Source: Haematobia irritans (taxonomy: Eukaryota; Arthropoda; Insecta; Diptera; Muscidae). Taken from it: a stretch of DNA of 64,000 nucleotides. Shown piece after piece: positions 59,456 to 64,000 of the stretch. The first letter of the stretch is position 1, and each line of letters starts with the position of its first letter. The position numbers and the translations under genes are program-made. Location: NCBI RefSeq assembly GCF_050003625.1, contig NC_134398.1:80694003-80758002 (forward strand), in the 5' to 3' direction. The notes below the pieces were generated by a model. The model was not told the DNA's origin. It did not search any database and saw only the letters and a list, made by a program, of their open reading frames with translations.

Positions 59456-60603
59456 GGTGGAAATTTCAAACACGGGTTGTATCAATGGTGGATCAATCAT
59501 ATTTGTTTTCCTTTTTTCCTAGATAATTGATTGATTAATAAATGTTGAGAAACGAAATTTTGAAAACTGTAAAAAATATGCTTAGAGCCAAAATATATAA
59601 CTTTGAAGCCAATAGGTATGTTTGGGAGTATATGTTACAGAGGCGATTTTTTGAGGGAGAACTTACACAGGACCTCATCTATATCTATTGGTCAACGGTA
59701 AAAGTATAAAGATATATAAATTTAATTCAAACAGTTATGTGGGAAATCTTAACCGAAAATGGGGAAAACTCCCCTTAAATAGTTTCTCTGATATTTTGAA
59801 TAAGAAATGGCCAAAATCAATATGAATAGTGCACAATATAATGTTGGTCTATGAGTCAATCACCCTTGGCCATTGATTCCTTTTGAAAGAATCTTGCCAA
59901 TTTTGTTTGACTACAAGAGCTCTGATGTTTGAATTAAATCCCAAAACAATTTTTGAGAGATCTCATCAGAGTAATCAATTGCCGAAAATCGGGGGATGGG
60001 GTGTACCGTTAATGTCTTTAGTCATAAAATAGCACTTCCGTATCCTGCGACAAGTTGTTTATGTTGGTTTTGCTGTTGAAGCCTTATTAAATTAACCACC
60101 CGCGATCATTTTAATGTGCTATCCCTTACAAACATACACATGTACTCGTACTTATGTACCATAATCATATATATGGTATGCATGTGTGTGTATATATAGT
60201 CATGTGTACACTCTCTTTAATCACAAAACTGACACACATACAGTCACTGTCGTTGTTTTCAGTAATAGACTCACTAAATCGAACGCTAATTAAAAGCTTA
60301 CGAAAATAATAATGAGGTGGGGTTTAGGGTTGTAGAATGGGTCCCGAAGAGAAAACAAACAAATATGTAGACCAAGTGAAATCCAGTGAAAAAGAAAAAC
60401 TCTACAGAGGGTGTTTTAATTACTTCCGCCTCCCATGCAGAAGGAGTCTGCGAAGCGAGCATTCACATAACAGGCGACTGCAATGCATAGCTAGACTGTT
60501 GTATTTTTTGTTTGTTTGTATGTTTGCTTGTTTACACAGTGTTATATATACTTACAAAATTTTTCTTGTGCCTTGGTATTGTTGAGAATACACCAATAAA
60601 ATA
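59456..60603. other. Intergenic with a family E end fragment
   Basis: At 59615-59661 GGTATGTTTGGGAGTATATG and TTACAGAGGCGATTTTTTGA are the reverse complement of a family E left end. The rest is unrecognised. A TATATATAG string at 60190 followed by a less AT-rich stretch with TTTCAGTAATAGAC (60257) could be an upstream promoter region, but no gene follows that I can support; the frame at 60337-60585 has no domain. Confidence 0.3.
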
Positions 60604-60617
60604 AATGCAGTAGACAC

Positions 60618-60860
60618 TGAACAAAATATTGTCGTGAAGCCAAAGATTTCATGTCCTAAAAATATGAATTTGAATTTTGTTTAGCATAGAAGATGCATTT
60701 CTCTGATATAAAATTTGTTTCCTTGTCCAAAAGTCGATAAACTTTTCAATGAAGTCGTTTTGTCCTTATGGTTAAGTGACTCGACTTAAAAATGGGTATC
60801 TTTACGTGACAAAAGATTTTGTTTGAATAAGGACAACTTGGCTTCAATAATTTTCTTCAT
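60618..60860 (+). mobile_element. Family F 5' fragment
   Basis: CACTGAACAAAATATTGTCG, AAAGATTTCATGTCC, AGCATAGAAGATGCATTTC and GTCCAAAAGTCGATAAAC match the left half of family F (compare 26183-26430 and 29597-29800). The right half is missing. Confidence 0.65.
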
Positions 60861-61149
60861 TTCATTTTTATTGAGTAGCTACACAACAAGATTGAAATCT
60901 TATAATTGCAGTGCAGGATTATAAATGTTAAAACATCTCCGACTTGTAATAAATATATATAATAATAATTACATTTTGCATTTTGAAGATAAAAAGAAAA
61001 TAAATAAAAATTAAAATAAATAAAATTAATATTAAAAGAAAAAATATAGAAAACTAATTTTAATGTTCATATACATTGCATTCTTGATGATTGAAATTGT
61101 GAGTCAATATTATATCTAAAAGCAAAATTTTAATATTAGGTATTCTAAT
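60861..61149. other. Spacer, nothing recognised
   Basis: Very AT-rich, with AAATAAAATTAATATTAA-like low-complexity sequence. It may be the 3' UTR of the LINE fragment on the minus strand that follows. Confidence 0.3.
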
Positions 61150-61440
61150 TGTGAAATAAATTTTGAATATTATTTTTAAAAGATGATGTCTTGCTGATGC
61201 ATTGTATATCGGGTGGTAGAGTGTTCCAGAGACGTATTGTGCCAATAAAGAACTGCTATTCGGATACAAGACCTGTCCTTCTAAAGGGTACTATATTCCT
61301 ATTTCTATCAGATCTGGTAAACCGAATTCCATCGTAGAAATAGCTTGGTTTTCGTTTGTAAATTTATGTAGAAGTACTAACGACTTGTCATTAAGCAGGG
61401 TATTAAAACTAAAGCCAACGAGGGAGTCTGTAGCATGCGA
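61150..61440 (-). pseudogene. LINE reverse transcriptase C-terminal fragment, minus strand
   Basis: Minus-strand reading gives GFTRSDRNRNIVPFRRTGLV, a TAG, then QFFIGTIRLWNTLPPDIQ. This aligns with the C-terminus of LINE4 (RSRRGRN, QFYVRAIRLWNQLPNDTQ). It is a 5'-truncated relic of a related LINE. Confidence 0.65.
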
Positions 61441-61467
61441 AACATGATCGGTCCTTCGTGACCCATA

Positions 61468-61535
61468 GGTTAGGTTAAAGTGGCAGCCCGATTAAGTTTC
61501 AGGCTCACTTAGGCTATTTAGTCCATTGTGATACC
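61468..61535 (-). other. LINE 3' tail shared with the SINE
   Basis: On the minus strand GTGGTATCACAATGGACTAA, then GGGCTGCCACTTTAACCTAACC-type end. The same tail is found in the SINE at 21319-21380 and as the 60-bp insert at 40348-40407. A common 3' tail lets a SINE use the LINE machinery. Confidence 0.75.
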
Positions 61536-64000
61536 ACATTTAACTAATATGGCACTTCTAGTTTCAACCACTGAACCTTCGCGATTATTTTCATTTGTTG
61601 AACCAATCAGATTGTTCCAGAAACATGAACAGACTGCTTAAGTTAACGTTTTCCAGGTCCGCCAGTAATCTAAAGCTATATGCCCCTAAAATTCATTTAC
61701 GCCATAAACAAAATGTAGGACACACACACAAGAGGCGTTTAATTGATTCCTTTTCCCCTGCATGATGACAGCTCATACAGTAGTCATTATACTTCGCACC
61801 AATAGTTTTTGCAAATTCGCCAATCAGGCAGCAAACCGTTATAGCAGATATCAGGAGTGATATCTGGCGTCTTGAGAACACTAGCATATCTAGTGTGCGG
61901 TTTATGTTTAAATGGGGCCATATTTGCTTGGTGTCGTTACAACCCTTGCAATTCTCCTATCGAACATTGGCCATCATAACAGTCTCCTCACGCAGTAAGA
62001 GCTTGCATGTAGCCAGAGGCATACCAACAGATTCTAGTTCCCCTGGAATATGTAAGGTAGTTCCTAGCCTTGTTAACTCATCTGCTTCGCAGTTCCCCGG
62101 TATATTCCTTTGGCCAGGCACCCATATTAGGTGAATATGGGTGCCTGTCGGTTGCTGAAGTGCCGGCCATCACACTACAACACCATATAGCATTATAGGT
62201 CTAACCACTGCCGTGTATAGCCAATGTACAATTTTCGGATTTAGTCCCCACTTTTTCCTATTGCCTTTTTGCACGACAAACATGTTACATGGTCACCATC
62301 CAAAAATAACTTTTTGCTCTTGAAACATGGTTGAGGTGATCATATTCCTTCTCTGGGTGTAGAGAAACCAGAAGGTTGTTTATGGCAACATTCCAAAGAA
62401 GGGGTGATAGAACTCCTCCTTCGGGAGTGCACATACCTTTGTATGTTTGCTTGTCCTAGTGTGGTTGAAATAAGTCTGCTCATTAGCAGTTCGTCTAGCA
62501 GCCTAAGTATACCGATCAACATTCAGAGTTGCCAGTCCATTTAATATCGAGCTCGGATGGACGTTATTGAATACCCCATCGATGTCTAGAAACTCCACGA
62601 TTGTGTATTCATTGACAGATAGTGAGCTTTCAATAAAGCTGACTAGTTCATGCAAAGCGGTCTCAGTAGACCTGCCTTTCGAGTGTGCATGCTGTCGTTT
62701 CGAGAACAAACTTGAATCGACGCTAGTTCTAAGATAAATGTCTATCATCCTCTCCAGAGTCTTAAGTAGGAATGAGGATAAGCTGATTGGTCGGAAATCC
62801 TTCGCACTCGAGTGAGAGGCTTTTCCCGCTATAGGTAAGACAACGACTTTTGTTCCCCTCCACTTTTCTGAAATATATGCTAAGTTTATACATCCTTCAA
62901 ATATGACCGTCAACCAGGGGATAATTCTTTCAGTCACTGCTTGTAACTCCGCCGGAGTAATTCCAACAGGTCCGGGGGATTGGAATGGTTCAAAGCTATT
63001 TAACGCCCATTTTATTTAGATTCCGATTTCCTATAGGAAATGACCGCTGAGCCACTGTAGCACCGCTAGAACATGGTTCAACCGTCTGATTTCCAGGAAA
63101 GTGTGTGTCCAAAAGTACCTCCAACGTGTCCTCATTGGACGTTGTCCAATTGCCCTCCGATGTTTTAATGAAACCTGGAGCGGAGATAGTGGATGCTAGT
63201 ACCTTCCGTAGCCTGGAAGCATCTGACGTATTCTCAATACTGCTACAGTAATCATACCAAGAGTTATGTTGAGCCCTTATCAGTTCTCGTTTATATCCTC
63301 TGAGATTCATCTTATAAGTGCCCCAATCCTCCGGAGCTCTTGTGGACTTTGCTTTGTTAAATAACTTCCTGCAGGATTTGTTGAAGGCCTTAGTAATCCG
63401 CTCCACTGCGTGTTCGATATCTTGCACAGTGCTCATATTTGTCTCTGGTGTTTCCGGTATACTCATGTTGAACGACTCCCTACACCTATTGCAATCAGTT
63501 TTCCTAACATTTGGTGGAAATGTGGTCCTTGAAATACGAACAGCCAATCTGAAACTGATGTCCCGGGAAATTTCTTATCATTCAGTTCCGGAGAGGCCAA
63601 TGTGACGTCCAAAATCTCTTGCCTGTTTTTGGTGACGAAGGTTGGTGCATCTCCCTTATTGCAAAGTACCAGATTAGTACGCAATATAAACTTTATTAGC
63701 GACTCTTCCTTGCATTAGTATCACTACTTCCCCAAATACTATGATGTGCATTTGCATCGCATCCCATAATGAGTTTTGTCTTTGGTTTCAATAACTCCTC
63801 AACTAAAGTCTTAACGGCACATGGAGGCATCTCCCTATCATGTCCCATGTAGACCGAAGATACTCAATATTTGCATTTGGATATCTCAAGACTGGCTACG
63901 ACATTGGCTACATTGCTCAATGAAGGAAGCAGAAACAAGTTTAGTTCGTTTTTAGCAATTAGACATGCTCGATTGCTCAATTCACAGATCTTGTTCTTAT
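61536..64000 (-). pseudogene. LINE with endonuclease, RT and RNase H (I/R1-like), broken
   Basis: Reading right to left from the window edge: endonuclease pieces MGCDANAHHSIWGSSDTNAR (near 63770) and NLVLCNKGDAPTFVTKNRQE (63680-63600); a linker (63547-62996); RT pieces DFRPISLSSFLLKTLERM, HAHSKGRSTETALHELVS and IVEFLDIDGVFNNVHPSS (62850-62560), GTPEGGVLSPLLWNVAINN-like (62430-62370, with a frame change), then RNase H-like HIHLIWVPGQRNIPGNCEAD (62140-62080). The end has a CxxC..H..C type zinc knuckle (YCMSCHHAGEKESIKRLLCV) at about 61770-61710. Several frameshifts and a TAG (62930 onward reads through PVELLRRSYKQ) show it is dead. The 5' end lies outside the window. Confidence 0.75.

Noticed and set aside
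60190..60585. Promoter and short gene (82 codons)
   Set aside because: TATA-like and initiator-like strings exist, but the frame has no domain and such strings are common in AT-rich DNA.

Overview
This is a non-coding-rich, AT-rich animal nuclear window, most likely from a calyptrate fly (Muscidae, stable-fly/horn-fly group). Three things point there: a mariner copy with the termini and protein motifs of the irritans subfamily (Himar1 type, first described from the horn fly); a tRNA-derived SINE of the kind common in calyptrates; and large families of about 150-bp tandem-unit repeats ending in GGCCGGGCCGAA-type motifs. The species is inference.

Only one confident host gene is present: a single-exon coding region at 15979-17418 for a PLD3/PLD4-like type II membrane protein with two HxK(x4)D motifs, with a splice acceptor just before the ATG and a poly(A) signal about 160 bp after the stop. 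A coding-like segment at 1333-1623, with one in-frame TGA, is unidentified. Almost everything else is transposable elements, many nested.

Layout. 1-7100: TIR elements and two tandem-unit repeats (Y1, Y2) split by insertions. 7.1-9.2 kb: SINE and a broken DD37E mariner. 9.3-12.8 kb: two copies of a TIR element with paired tRNA-like modules, one inserted in a hAT pseudogene. 14.4-18.2 kb: the PLD gene between TIR elements. 18.2-21.4 kb: a SINE split by a hAT that itself holds three elements. 21.4-30.1 kb: X repeats, a 220-bp (TA)n tract, and a 1.8-kb inverted duplication whose left edge coincides with a transposon end. 30-36 kb: more TIR elements and W repeats. 36-44 kb: a LINE cut by two elements, then a second LINE (LINE4) lying in a repeat. 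44-52 kb: a jockey-type LINE on the minus strand cut by three related tRNA-bearing elements. 52.4-59.5 kb: an X repeat holding a Himar1-like mariner, which holds another X repeat, plus a 2.9-kb TIR element. 61-64 kb: LINE fragments, including one whose 3' tail matches the SINE tail.

The most interesting theme is a set of non-autonomous elements with termini starting 5'-CAC (or CCC), 2-bp target duplications (TA, CA, TG, AA) and dense subterminal motifs. Several carry a head-to-head pair of tRNA-like sequences with A box, B box and T-run. Removing several of these insertions restores the interrupted frame or repeat, which supports the boundaries given.
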